This document shows, piece by piece, positions 24,251-32,126 of a stretch of 43,880 bases of DNA. This stretch comes from Paenibacillus campinasensis (lineage in GTDB: Bacteria; Bacillota; Bacilli; Paenibacillales; Paenibacillaceae), in assembly GCF_002272015.1 (NCBI RefSeq), contig NZ_NPBY01000098.1:1-43880 (forward strand). Direction: 5' to 3'. The notes below the pieces were generated by a model, which did no database searches, was not told the origin of the DNA, and saw only the letters and a program-made list of their open reading frames with translations. Numbering within the stretch: position 1 is the stretch's first letter; each line of letters begins with the position of its first letter. The translations under genes were made by a program, and so were the position numbers.

Positions 24251-25105
24251 ATGTCGACAACCGTCATTGAGAGTGGAGAGGAAGCATCCAGGGAAAATGC
24301 ATCCCTGCGGGATAAGCCGGGCACAGGCAATACGCCGATTGTCAGATATCAAGGCGTGACCAAATCGTTCGGGGATGTGCAGGTGCTCAAAGGCATTGAT
24401 TTGGAGATGATGCCAGGGGAGAAGGTGGCGGTCATCGGCCCAAGCGGCTCCGGCAAAACGACGATGGGGCGCATGCTCATGACGCTGGAGGAGCCGACGG
24501 AGGGCACAATTGAGCTTGACGGCGAGCTGCTGTGGCATATGCGGGTCAAGGACCGGCTCGTGCGCGCCGACGAGAAGCATCTGCACCGGATGCGAGGCCA
24601 TGTTGGCATGGTGTTTCAGCATTTCAATCTGTTTCCGCACATGAATGTGCTGCGCAACGTAACCGAAGCGCCGCGCAAAGTGCTGGGCCTGTCCAAGGAG
24701 GAGGCCGAGGAGAGGGCCGTGTCCATGCTCGGGAAGGTGGGGCTGGCCGACAAGCTGAAGATGTACCCGTCCCATCTGTCCGGCGGACAGAAGCAGCGGG
24801 TGGCCATCGCCCGCGCCCTTGTCATGAAGCCGAAGGTGATGGTGTTTGACGAGGTGACCTCGGCGCTCGACCCCGAGCTGGTGGGCGAGGTACTGGAGGT
24901 GATTCGGGAGATTGCCGAGGAAGGCGAGATGGCCATGATGCTGATTACGCATGAGATGGACTTTGCGAAGGAGATCGCTGACCGGGTGATTTTCGGCGCG
25001 GATGGAAGAATCGTGGAACAGGGGACGCCGGAGGAGATCTTCGAGAACCCGCAGAGCGAGCGGCTGCAAAGCTTCTTGCAGCGTTTCCGCGCACAAGGAA
25101 TTTGA
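24251..25105 (+). CDS. ehuA: ectoine/hydroxyectoine ABC transporter ATP-binding protein EhuA
   Basis: 284-aa ATPase energising ectoine import. Walker A GPSGSGKTT (residues 63-71), signature LSGGQKQRVAIARAL, Walker B VMVFDEVTSALDP and H-loop LITHEMDFA are present. The first 28 residues before the ABC core are hydrophilic and longer than usual. The start is ATG 24251 with AGGAGGGG upstream; the same frame remains open far upstream inside ehuD but that part is not coding. The gene ends 25 nt before ectA, so uptake and synthesis genes share one transcript. Confidence 0.93.
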   Translation: MSTTVIESGEEASRENASLRDKPGTGNTPIVRYQGVTKSFGDVQVLKGIDLEMMPGEKVAVIGPSGSGKTTMGRMLMTLEEPTEGTIELDGELLWHMRVKDRLVRADEKHLHRMRGHVGMVFQHFNLFPHMNVLRNVTEAPRKVLGLSKEEAEERAVSMLGKVGLADKLKMYPSHLSGGQKQRVAIARALVMKPKVMVFDEVTSALDPELVGEVLEVIREIAEEGEMAMMLITHEMDFAKEIADRVIFGADGRIVEQGTPEEIFENPQSERLQSFLQRFRAQGI

Positions 25106-25130
25106 TCTGCCGAGAGGAGCGAACACGAGG

Positions 25131-25643
25131 ATGAGTATCGAGACAAAGCAAGCGATCAAATACCGCAAGCCGTCGGCGGAAGACGGCTCGCGTATATGGA
25201 AGCTTGTGCAGGACACCGGGTCGCTGGACCTGAATTCACCTTATTGCTATATGCTGCTGGGACATTATTTTAACGACACCTGCCTGGTAGCGGAGGACAG
25301 GGGCCGAATGATCGGCTTCATCTCCGGCTTTCGGCCGCCCCGGAATCCGGAGACGCTGTTTGTGTGGCAGATCGCAGTCGCCCGGTCGCACCGGCGGCGA
25401 GGCATCGCGAAGGCGATGCTGACCGAGCTGCTGGCTCAGGATGGCTGCCGCGGCGTCCGGTTTATCGAGACGACGGTATCGCCTAGCAACATCGCCTCCC
25501 GGCGGCTGTTTCTCGGCTTCGCCGAGGAGAAATCCATCCCGAGCACCGTAACGGTGGGATATGGGGCGGATATGTTTCCTGAGGAGACTCCCCATGATGA
25601 TGAGCCTTTGTTTGTGATCGGCCCGTTTTTTAATGACATTTAA
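25131..25643 (+). CDS. ectA: L-2,4-diaminobutyrate N-acetyltransferase EctA
   Basis: Second enzyme of ectoine synthesis: acetylates L-2,4-diaminobutyrate at the gamma-amino group using acetyl-CoA. 170-aa GNAT fold; the acetyl-CoA loop is VARSHRRRGIAKAML (about residues 84-98), and ETTVSPSNIASRRLF and the DTGSLDLNSPYCYMLL substrate region are typical of EctA. I start at ATG 25131 (GAGGAG about 11 nt upstream); the frame is open further upstream inside ehuA, but that extension is not supported. It overlaps no gene and is followed by ectB after 22 nt. Confidence 0.95.
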   Translation: MSIETKQAIKYRKPSAEDGSRIWKLVQDTGSLDLNSPYCYMLLGHYFNDTCLVAEDRGRMIGFISGFRPPRNPETLFVWQIAVARSHRRRGIAKAMLTELLAQDGCRGVRFIETTVSPSNIASRRLFLGFAEEKSIPSTVTVGYGADMFPEETPHDDEPLFVIGPFFNDI

Positions 25644-25665
25644 AAACGAATATATGGAGGGAATT

Positions 25666-26958
25666 ATGAACAACCAAGTAATGGAAAAGCCGAAGCTGGA
25701 CGTATTTGACCAACTGGAATCAGAAGTCAGAAGTTACTGCAGGAGCTTTAAGACGGTTTTTCATAAAGCCCGAAATGCCAAGCTGTGGGATACGCGCGGC
25801 AATGAGTACATCGACTTTTTTGCCGGGGCGGGCGCGCTCAACTATGGCCATAACAATGCGAAAATCCGCAAGAAGCTGGTCGATTATTTGCTGGAGGACG
25901 GCGTGACCCACAGTCTCGACATGGCCACCGAAGCGAAGGAGACATTCCTGACCCGCTTTCGGGAGGTGATCCTGAAGCCGCGCGGCTGGGATCACAAGGT
26001 CATGTTCCCCGGTCCGACCGGGACCAACGCGGTGGAAGCGGCGCTGAAAATTGCGCGCAAGGCGACGGGGCGCACCTCGATCCTCTGCTTCACGAATGCC
26101 TTTCATGGCATGTCGCTCGGATCCTTGTCTGTGACGGGCAATGCCTTTAAACGCAAGGGCGCGGGCGTGGAGCTCAGCCACTCTGTATTTATGCCGTATG
26201 ATGGTTACTTTGGCGATAACGTGGATACGATGGCATATATAGAGAAGCTGCTGGATGACCCGGGCAGCGGGGTGCCGCTGCCGGCGGCTGTCATCGTCGA
26301 AGCCGTTCAAGGCGAAGGCGGGTTGAACGCGGCCAGCCGCAAATGGCTGCGCCGGCTGGAGCGGCTGTGCCGAAGCAAGGGCATGCTGCTGATCCTGGAT
26401 GATATCCAGATGGGCTGCGGCCGCACCGGATCGTTCTTCAGCTTCGATGATGCGGGGATTGAACCGGACATTATCTGTTTGTCTAAATCGATCGGAGGCT
26501 ACGGGCTGCCGATGGCGCTGACGCTGCTGAAGCCGGGGATCGACATCTGGGAGCCGGGTGAGCATAACGGCACTTTCCGCGGCAACAACCTCGGATTCAT
26601 CGCGGCCACCGAAGCGCTCGCTTATTGGGAGAACGATCAGTTCCGCCGGGATATTCACAGCCGTGAGCGGCGGATGCGGCTCACGCTGGAGCGGGTCAGC
26701 GAAAAGTACGGCTCCATGTGCGGCGAGGTTCGCGGCCGCGGCATGATCCAAGGGATCGCCTTCAGGAAGCCGGAGCTTGCGGGCCGGCTGTCCGAACTGG
26801 CTTTTGAGTCGGGCCTCATTCTGGAAACGTCAGGCCCCCGCGGCGAGGTTGCCAAATTGATGCCGCCGCTCACCATCGAGATGAACACACTAGAGCAGGG
26901 ATTGGTGATATTCGAGAACAGTGTTGATAAACTGGCGGCAGAGGAGGTCAAATCATGA
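25666..26958 (+). CDS. ectB: diaminobutyrate--2-oxoglutarate aminotransferase EctB
   Basis: First enzyme of ectoine synthesis: moves an amino group from glutamate to L-aspartate-4-semialdehyde to give L-2,4-diaminobutyrate. It is a class-III PLP enzyme of 430 aa. The PLP lysine is Lys274 (CLSKSIGGYGLP), the cofactor Asp lies in LILDDIQMGCGRTG, and FPGPTGTNAVEAALKIARK is the PLP phosphate region. ATG 25666 has GGAGGG 7 nt upstream. Its last 4 nt overlap the start of ectC, indicating coupled translation. Confidence 0.96.
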   Translation: MNNQVMEKPKLDVFDQLESEVRSYCRSFKTVFHKARNAKLWDTRGNEYIDFFAGAGALNYGHNNAKIRKKLVDYLLEDGVTHSLDMATEAKETFLTRFREVILKPRGWDHKVMFPGPTGTNAVEAALKIARKATGRTSILCFTNAFHGMSLGSLSVTGNAFKRKGAGVELSHSVFMPYDGYFGDNVDTMAYIEKLLDDPGSGVPLPAAVIVEAVQGEGGLNAASRKWLRRLERLCRSKGMLLILDDIQMGCGRTGSFFSFDDAGIEPDIICLSKSIGGYGLPMALTLLKPGIDIWEPGEHNGTFRGNNLGFIAATEALAYWENDQFRRDIHSRERRMRLTLERVSEKYGSMCGEVRGRGMIQGIAFRKPELAGRLSELAFESGLILETSGPRGEVAKLMPPLTIEMNTLEQGLVIFENSVDKLAAEEVKS

Positions 26959-27347
26959 TTGTAAAACATCTGGAAGACATCGTCCATACGAAGGACGACA
27001 TCGATACCGAGACTTGGAACTCGCGCAGATTGCTGCTGGAGAAGGACGGGATGGGCTTCTCCCTGCATGATACGCTGATTAAGGCGGGAACGGAGACGCT
27101 GATCTGGTATCAGAACCATGTTGAGGCCGTGTACTGTATCGAAGGCGAGGGAGAGATTGAGATCGTCGGTGGTGAGACGTATCATATTCGCCCGGGAATG
27201 ATGTACGCCCTGGACGGCCATGAGAAGCACTACCTGCGCGCCCGCTCGCAAATGCGAATGGTGTGCGTGTTCAATCCGCCGCTGACCGGGGCGGAGGTCC
27301 ATGACGAGCATGGAACCTATCCGCTGCTGGCCAAATCCAAGTCATAA
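26955..27347 (+). CDS. ectC: L-ectoine synthase EctC
   Basis: Final step of ectoine synthesis: ring closure of N-gamma-acetyl-diaminobutyrate with loss of water. 130-aa cupin. The expected iron ligands are Glu57 (NHVEAVYCIEGEGE), Tyr84 (PGMMYAL) and His92 (EKHYLRA). WYQNHVEAVYCIEGEGE and VFNPPLTGAEVHDE are hallmark EctC stretches. The 4-nt overlap with ectB places it in the same translational unit. A 136-nt gap separates it from ectD. Confidence 0.96.
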   Translation: MIVKHLEDIVHTKDDIDTETWNSRRLLLEKDGMGFSLHDTLIKAGTETLIWYQNHVEAVYCIEGEGEIEIVGGETYHIRPGMMYALDGHEKHYLRARSQMRMVCVFNPPLTGAEVHDEHGTYPLLAKSKS

Positions 27348-27483
27348 GCCTCTTAAACTGAAATTGAATATGCGAGTGTGAAAGTGCGCCATTGCCCACA
27401 GTTACAGTTTGAATGCCAAAGGTCCAAAGTCGAAGGTCACAGTGTCAGTGGAACCTAAACTCACGATAAGGAGATGGTGATCA
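27348..27483 (+). other. ectC-ectD gap with short AAGGTC-like repeats
   Basis: This is the only sizeable gap inside the ect operon. It contains AAAGGTC, AAAGTCG and AAGGTCA in a row near 27417-27439 and no convincing promoter or terminator. The ectD ribosome site (AAGGAGATGG) is at its end. Confidence 0.4.
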
Positions 27484-28395
27484 ATGAGCCGGAATATCGC
27501 AATGATCGGGAGAGAACAGGGAGCAGATGTATATCCGTCGAGAGTATACGCCGAGGCGCGCATACTGGAGAGGAAAGATCCTGTCGTCTATTCGCAGTGG
27601 ACGGCGGAGTCGCCGCTGAGCAAGGCTCAATCCGAGTTCTATGACCGGAACGGCTATCTGTTTCTTGATAATTTCTTTGACTTCGATGAGTTGTCCCGAT
27701 ACCAGACCGAAGCGCGGAAATTGCAAAGAGAGGCTGCGTCCAGCGAGGGGGATGAAATTATCCGGGAGCCGGGAGGTAACGAGGTTCGCTCGGTATTCGC
27801 CGTTCATCGCAGCCACCCGGAGTTCCAGGAACTGTCCCGTCACCCGAGGCTGCTGGCGATCGTTGAATATTTGCTCGGGAGCGAAACCTACATTCATCAG
27901 TCACGCATCAATTACAAGCCGGGCTTTTCCGGCAAAGAGTTCTACTGGCATTCGGATTTCGAGACCTGGCATGTGGAGGACGGGATGCCGAGAATGCGGG
28001 CGCTGAGCTGCTCTATCGCGCTGGAAGACAACTATGCTTTCAACGGTCCGCTGATGCTTGTCCCAGGCTCCCATAAGGAGTTTGTCTCCTGCATCGGCCA
28101 GACGCCGGAGAACCACTTCAAGGACTCGCTGCGCAAGCAGGAGTACGGGGTCCCTGACCCGGACAGCCTGACGCGGCTGGTGGAGAAGGGCGGGATCGAC
28201 ACGCCTGTAGGAAAGGCCGGCTCGGTGGTCCTTTTCGATTGCAACATTATGCACGGCTCGAACAGCAATATTACGCCAATGCCGCGCAGCAATATTTTTA
28301 TGGTGTACAACAGCATCGAGAACCGGGTAGGCAGCCCCTATTCGGGACAAGAGCCGAGGCCTGAATATATTGCGACGCGCAAGCAGCTCCCATGA
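27484..28395 (+). CDS. ectD: ectoine 5-hydroxylase EctD
   Basis: Non-haem Fe(II)/2-oxoglutarate dioxygenase that turns ectoine into 5-hydroxyectoine. 303 aa. The iron facial triad is readable: His156 and Asp158 in FYWHSDFETWHVEDGMP (the EctD signature) and His257 in NIMHGSNSN. RSNIFMVYN follows with the 2-oxoglutarate-binding Arg. AAGGAG lies upstream of ATG 27484. The stop overlaps the start of the next gene by 4 nt. Its presence means the operon makes both ectoine and hydroxyectoine, and the Ehu system can take up both. Confidence 0.96.
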   Translation: MSRNIAMIGREQGADVYPSRVYAEARILERKDPVVYSQWTAESPLSKAQSEFYDRNGYLFLDNFFDFDELSRYQTEARKLQREAASSEGDEIIREPGGNEVRSVFAVHRSHPEFQELSRHPRLLAIVEYLLGSETYIHQSRINYKPGFSGKEFYWHSDFETWHVEDGMPRMRALSCSIALEDNYAFNGPLMLVPGSHKEFVSCIGQTPENHFKDSLRKQEYGVPDPDSLTRLVEKGGIDTPVGKAGSVVLFDCNIMHGSNSNITPMPRSNIFMVYNSIENRVGSPYSGQEPRPEYIATRKQLP

Positions 28396-28922
28396 TTAGC
28401 TGGTCGCTCGTCGGTTCGATTATCGGAATCAACGTTGTCTATGTTTCGATTTTCACCCTGAGGCTGATTCTGATGATCAAGGGCAGAAGAGGAGTTGCCT
28501 CCCTGCTGGCCATGTTGGAGGTGTTTGTCTATTTGCTGGGGCTGAATCTTGTGCTTCAGAATCTCGACAATCCGTTTAATATGGCGGCTTACTGTCTCGG
28601 ATTCGGGCTGGGCGTCTATATAGGGAGCCGGATTGAGGAGTATCTGGCACTGGGCTATATCGTCGTGCAGGTCATCGTCAATTCACTGGAGATGGATCTG
28701 GCCGTGAAGCTGAGGGAGAAAGGGTATGGTGTCACCTCTTGGCCTGCCGACGGGAAGGATGGCAAGCGGCTGGTGCTTCAGGTGCTTGTGAAGCGCAAGA
28801 ATGAAGGACGCCTGCTGGATACGCTAGGCAAGCTGTCACCGCATGCTTTCATCATCTCCCATGAGCCGAAATATTTCAAAGGCGGCTTCTGGGTGAGGTT
28901 GACCGAAAGGCAAAGGCCGTAA
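28392..28922 (+). CDS. UPF0316/DUF2179 membrane protein, coupled to ectD
   Basis: 176-aa protein with three predicted N-terminal membrane helices (about residues 5-27, 35-57, 65-85) of the DUF5698 type, then a cytosolic DUF2179 domain (residues 95-172: LREKGYGVTSWPADGKDGKR, LVLQVLVKRKNEGRLLD, then HAFIISHEP). This matches the UPF0316 family (for example YebE of B. subtilis), whose function is not established. ATGA joins it to the ectD stop codon, which ties its translation to the ectoine operon. No other gene follows for 395 nt, so it is the last gene of the riboswitch-controlled transcript. Confidence 0.85.
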   Translation: MISWSLVGSIIGINVVYVSIFTLRLILMIKGRRGVASLLAMLEVFVYLLGLNLVLQNLDNPFNMAAYCLGFGLGVYIGSRIEEYLALGYIVVQVIVNSLEMDLAVKLREKGYGVTSWPADGKDGKRLVLQVLVKRKNEGRLLDTLGKLSPHAFIISHEPKYFKGGFWVRLTERQRP

Positions 28923-28949
28923 CCGGAGCGAGCACAGGATAAGAATCTG

Positions 28950-28992
28950 CAAGCCTGCCTGCGAATGGGCTACATTCGCGATGGCAGGCTTG
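28950..28992 (+). terminator. long hairpin at the end of the ectoine operon
   Basis: CAAGCCTGCC and GGCAGGCTTG (28950-28959 and 28983-28992) with an inner GCGAATG/CATTCGC form a near-perfect stem around GGCTA. It lacks a T-tract (TTGCTGCG follows), so it may be an mRNA 3' stabiliser or a Rho-independent terminator of weak type. Confidence 0.55.
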
Positions 28993-29074
28993 TTGCTGCG
29001 TGTGGGCGCCGCTTTGATCCGCTGGCTGAAGCGAAGAGTCGCCGCAGGTAGGGTTGGGCGTGGTAGCAGCACTG

Positions 29075-29230
29075 CAGCAATTCTGAATTTCGGAGTTGCA
29101 GGATTGAGGATTTGCGGAATTTCTATTGTAGTATTGCGGAATTTCTTATTACGGAATATCGGAAGCAGTATTTCAGTATTCGGTATTTCGAAAATCAGGA
29201 TCGAGGTATTGAGTATTGTGGTATTCACCA
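29075..29230 (+). repeat. degenerate short-unit repeat tract
   Basis: About 150 nt built from variants of GGAATTTC, GTATTGCG and CAGTATTTC (for example GCGGAATTTC twice, GTATTGCGG, GTATTTCAGTATTCGG, GTATTGAGTATTGTGG). It is AT-rich amid GC-rich neighbours and lies between the ectoine operon and the RNase H gene. The unit is not constant enough to call a minisatellite. No coding frame is convincing. Confidence 0.55.
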
Positions 29231-29317
29231 TGCGTACCAGCCCGGACCGCTTTTTCGTTTTCGGTTAAGGATATGATATAGTACGCTAGAGAGGATATGC
29301 CGGATGGAGGTACAAGC

Positions 29318-30010
29318 GTGGCAAAGCAAAAGTATTACGTCGTATGGGTCGGGAAAGTACCCGGCATCTATACAAGCTGGGATGAATGCCAGCAGCAGGT
29401 GAATCAGTATACAGGCGCCAAATTCAAGGCTTTCGAGTCGAAGGCTGAGGCGGAGAAGGCTTATGCCGCAGGCTATAAAGCATACTGGGGCTCGCAATCG
29501 GGCAGCAGCGGCCGGTCGTCTGGGAGCAAGGCGGCTAGCCAGGCTGCCGGAGGCGCAGGAGCACGGGCGAGCCAGGGCAGCGCCTGGGAAGCCGGAGACG
29601 ATGCCATCGATTATGACAGCATCTCGGTGGATGTCGGTACACGCGGCAATCCCGGACCGGTGGAATACAAGGGCGTTGACACCCAGACCGGCGACGTTCT
29701 GTTCTCGGTCGGGCCGATTCAGAAGGGGACCAACAACCTCGGGGAGTTCCTTGCGATCGTTCACGCCCTGGCCTATTTGAAAAAAATCGGGAGCCGCAAA
29801 ACGGTGTACAGCGATTCGATGAATGCCATCAAATGGGTGAAGCAGAAGAAGGTATCAACGACTCTGCCGCGCGACGCCTCGACCGAAGAAATATGGAGGC
29901 TGGTGGATCGGGCCGAGGAATGGCTGCGCACCAACAGCTACCCGAACAAGGTGCTGAAATGGCAGACGAAGAGCTGGGGTGAGATCAAAGCCGACTATGG
30001 CCGCAAGTAA
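29318..30010 (+). CDS. ribonuclease H family protein with viroplasmin-type N-domain
   Basis: 230-aa type-1-like RNase H. Residues 1-50 (YYVVWVGKVPGIYTSWDECQ) form the small caulimovirus-viroplasmin/hybrid-binding domain. A Gly/Ser/Ala-rich linker (60-90) follows, then the RNase H core. The four acidic catalytic positions are Asp105 (SVDVGTRGNPGP), Glu143 (NNLGEFLAI), Asp166 (YSDSMNA) and Asp226 (EIKADYGRK). It would cut RNA in RNA-DNA hybrids. The start is GTG 29318 with GGAGG 7 nt upstream. The gene appears to be alone; the next gene, deoR, starts 121 nt later. Confidence 0.9.
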   Translation: MAKQKYYVVWVGKVPGIYTSWDECQQQVNQYTGAKFKAFESKAEAEKAYAAGYKAYWGSQSGSSGRSSGSKAASQAAGGAGARASQGSAWEAGDDAIDYDSISVDVGTRGNPGPVEYKGVDTQTGDVLFSVGPIQKGTNNLGEFLAIVHALAYLKKIGSRKTVYSDSMNAIKWVKQKKVSTTLPRDASTEEIWRLVDRAEEWLRTNSYPNKVLKWQTKSWGEIKADYGRK

Positions 30011-30130
30011 GGCTACTGACTTTGGGGCCAGTGAGGCCATAGCAGCAGCGAAGCCATTTCGGGCCCTTGAACATCGAACCATGAAGATAACCGGGTCCAG
30101 ATAATTTATCTAAAAGCGGGTTGAGCCATC

Positions 30131-31075
30131 ATGGATTATGATAAACAACGCTTGTGCATCGAAGCGGCCAGGCTGTACTATCTGTCGGATTTCAGCCAGC
30201 AGGACATCGCCGACAGACTGGGGGTGTCCAGGCCGACCGTTTCCAGGCTGCTTCAGCATGCCAAAGAACAGGGTTATGTTCGCATACAGATCGTAGACCC
30301 CCAGGATGACCTGGACGCCTTGGGCGAGCGCGTTCGCAAGAAGTATGCGCTGGATCAGGTGCTGATCAGCTACTCCCCCGTGAACGAGTACCGGGAAATT
30401 CAGAAGCATATCGGCAAGAAGGCCGCCGATTATATTCATGATATTGTGAAGGACAACGACATTATCGGGGTGACGTGGGGGACGACCATGCATGCGGTAG
30501 CTACGCAGCTTCAGCACAAAGCCGTTCGCGGCGTCGAGGTCGTTCAGTTGAAAGGCGGGGTCAGCCATTCGCATGTGAATACATACGCGGCCGACATCGT
30601 GAACCGGTTCGCCGAAGCGTTTCACACCGCTGCCCGCTATTTGCCGCTGCCGGTCATATTCGACCGGGTGGAATTGAAGCGGATGGTGGATGAAGATCGC
30701 CATATTCAGCGGATTCTTGAACTGGGCAGGCAAGCGAACATCGCCGTATTTACGGTGGGCACCGTCAAGGAAGATGCACTGCTGTTCCGGCTCGGGTACT
30801 TAACGAAGGAGGAGCAGCACCTGCTCCAGGAAATAGGGGCCGGGGATATCTGCTCCCGTTTCTTTGATGCACAGGGCCGGATTTGCAGCGAAGATATTAA
30901 CAACCGCACCGTCGGCATGGAGCTGGAAGAGCTCAGGCAGAAGGAGACGTCAATGCTGGTGGCGGGCGGCCAGCGCAAGCTTATTGCCATCAAGGCCGCG
31001 CTTGTCGGCGGATATGCCAACACCCTCGTGACCGATCAGTATACAGCCGAGGCGCTGCTGCAGGAAGATGCCTAG
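30131..31075 (+). CDS. deoR: deoxyribonucleoside regulator DeoR (SorC family)
   Basis: 314-aa repressor of the deoxynucleoside catabolic operon, released by deoxyribose-5-phosphate in Bacillus. The N-terminal helix-turn-helix is at about residues 22-50 (SQQDIADRLGVSRPTVSRLL). The rest is the SorC sugar-phosphate domain, with GVTWGTTM and VEVVQLKGGVSHSHVNTYA. It reads as a close match to B. subtilis DeoR over its length. It is separated from deoC by a hairpin and a promoter, but the gene order deoR-deoC-nupC matches Bacillus. No clear promoter of its own was found; one TGAACAT half-site lies about 65 nt upstream. Confidence 0.93.
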   Translation: MDYDKQRLCIEAARLYYLSDFSQQDIADRLGVSRPTVSRLLQHAKEQGYVRIQIVDPQDDLDALGERVRKKYALDQVLISYSPVNEYREIQKHIGKKAADYIHDIVKDNDIIGVTWGTTMHAVATQLQHKAVRGVEVVQLKGGVSHSHVNTYAADIVNRFAEAFHTAARYLPLPVIFDRVELKRMVDEDRHIQRILELGRQANIAVFTVGTVKEDALLFRLGYLTKEEQHLLQEIGAGDICSRFFDAQGRICSEDINNRTVGMELEELRQKETSMLVAGGQRKLIAIKAALVGGYANTLVTDQYTAEALLQEDA

Positions 31076-31127
31076 CCTAGGCAAGCAAGCCGGCGAGCCG
31101 CAGGCTGTGCCAGCCAGGGAATGAACA

Positions 31128-31158
31128 AGCCTGTTATCGACCTTCGATAACGGGCTTT
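31128..31158 (+). terminator. terminator after deoR
   Basis: AGCC-GTTATCGA pairs with TCGATAAC-GGCT around CCT, followed by TTTCC. Confidence 0.6.
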
Positions 31159-31246
31159 CCGCAGTCTTGTCGCGGAATATTATTCCTGAATGACAGGCCG
31201 CAAGACAGCAAACAATGATAGAAGATTTTGTTACCATAAACCGGAA

Positions 31247-31281
31247 TGAACATAATTTCTAATCATTTTTACATATGTTCA
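31247..31281 (+). promoter_or_regulatory. candidate DeoR operator
   Basis: TGAACATA at 31247-31254 and TATGTTCA at 31274-31281 form a perfect 8-bp inverted repeat with a 19-nt spacer that spans the -35 box of the deoC promoter. Such a half-site (TGAAC) fits DeoR-type operators. Confidence 0.65.
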
Positions 31282-31296
31282 GGCGTGTGATATGAT
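31268..31296 (+). promoter_or_regulatory. sigma-A promoter of the deoC operon
   Basis: TTTACA at 31268-31273, a 17-nt spacer and TATGAT at 31291-31296. An imperfect AATTCC/GGAATT repeat lies just downstream in the leader. Confidence 0.75.
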
Positions 31297-31366
31297 GAAT
31301 TCCGGCTACAGGAATTTCACGTTATGATGAGGTATACCCAATAAAATTCAAGGAGTGCTTAAACAG

Positions 31367-32032
31367 ATGAATATAGCAGGAATGATCGACCACACTTTAT
31401 TGAAGCCGGACGCCGTCGAGGCCGATATTACCAAGCTGGCGGAGGAGGCGAAGACGTATCACTTTGCTTCCGTCTGTGTGAATCCGGCATGGGTCAAGCG
31501 ATGTGCCGAGCTGCTGGCAGGAACCGATGTGAAGGTGTGCACGGTCATCGGCTTCCCTCTTGGCGCTACAACCTCTTCCGTGAAGGCATTTGAAACGAAG
31601 GATGCGATTGGCAATGGCGCAACGGAAGTGGATATGGTCATTAACATCGGTGCGCTTAAGGATGGCAATGATGAGCTGGTGCTGAAGGACATTCAAGCGG
31701 TGGTGGACGCAGCTGAAGGGAAGGCGCTGGTGAAAGTCATCATTGAGACCTGCCTGCTGACCGACGAGGAGAAGGTGCGGGCTTGTAAACTGGCAGTCCA
31801 GGCAGGCGCTGACTTTGTTAAAACGTCCACCGGATTTTCCACTGGCGGAGCGACTCCGGAGGATGTTGCGTTAATGCGGACCACGGTTGGTGACAACGTG
31901 GGCGTGAAGGCATCCGGCGGCGTTCGCAGCCTGGAGGATCTGGAGCGCATGGTTCAGGCTGGAGCGAACCGGATCGGAGCCAGCTCGGGCGTGAAAATTA
32001 TGCAGGGCGGTCAATCTACAGCTTCATACTAA
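31367..32032 (+). CDS. deoC: deoxyribose-phosphate aldolase
   Basis: Splits 2-deoxyribose-5-phosphate into acetaldehyde and glyceraldehyde-3-phosphate, the last step of deoxynucleoside breakdown. 221-aa TIM barrel; Asp89 (TEVDMVINIG) and the Schiff-base Lys152 (DFVKTSTGFSTGGAT) are in place, as is GVKASGGVRS with the second Lys. The start ATG 31367 has AAGGAG 11 nt upstream; a GTG at 31355 is in frame, but it would sit inside the ribosome site. First gene of the deoC-nupC-deoB-deoD-pdp operon. Confidence 0.95.
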   Translation: MNIAGMIDHTLLKPDAVEADITKLAEEAKTYHFASVCVNPAWVKRCAELLAGTDVKVCTVIGFPLGATTSSVKAFETKDAIGNGATEVDMVINIGALKDGNDELVLKDIQAVVDAAEGKALVKVIIETCLLTDEEKVRACKLAVQAGADFVKTSTGFSTGGATPEDVALMRTTVGDNVGVKASGGVRSLEDLERMVQAGANRIGASSGVKIMQGGQSTASY

Positions 32033-32126
32033 GCAGACGCGTGACGGTAAACGGATAGAAACAGCATAGTCTTCCCACAGTCATCTTGGCATTTTAACTT
32101 ACATCTAATGGGGGGAACCAACTACA

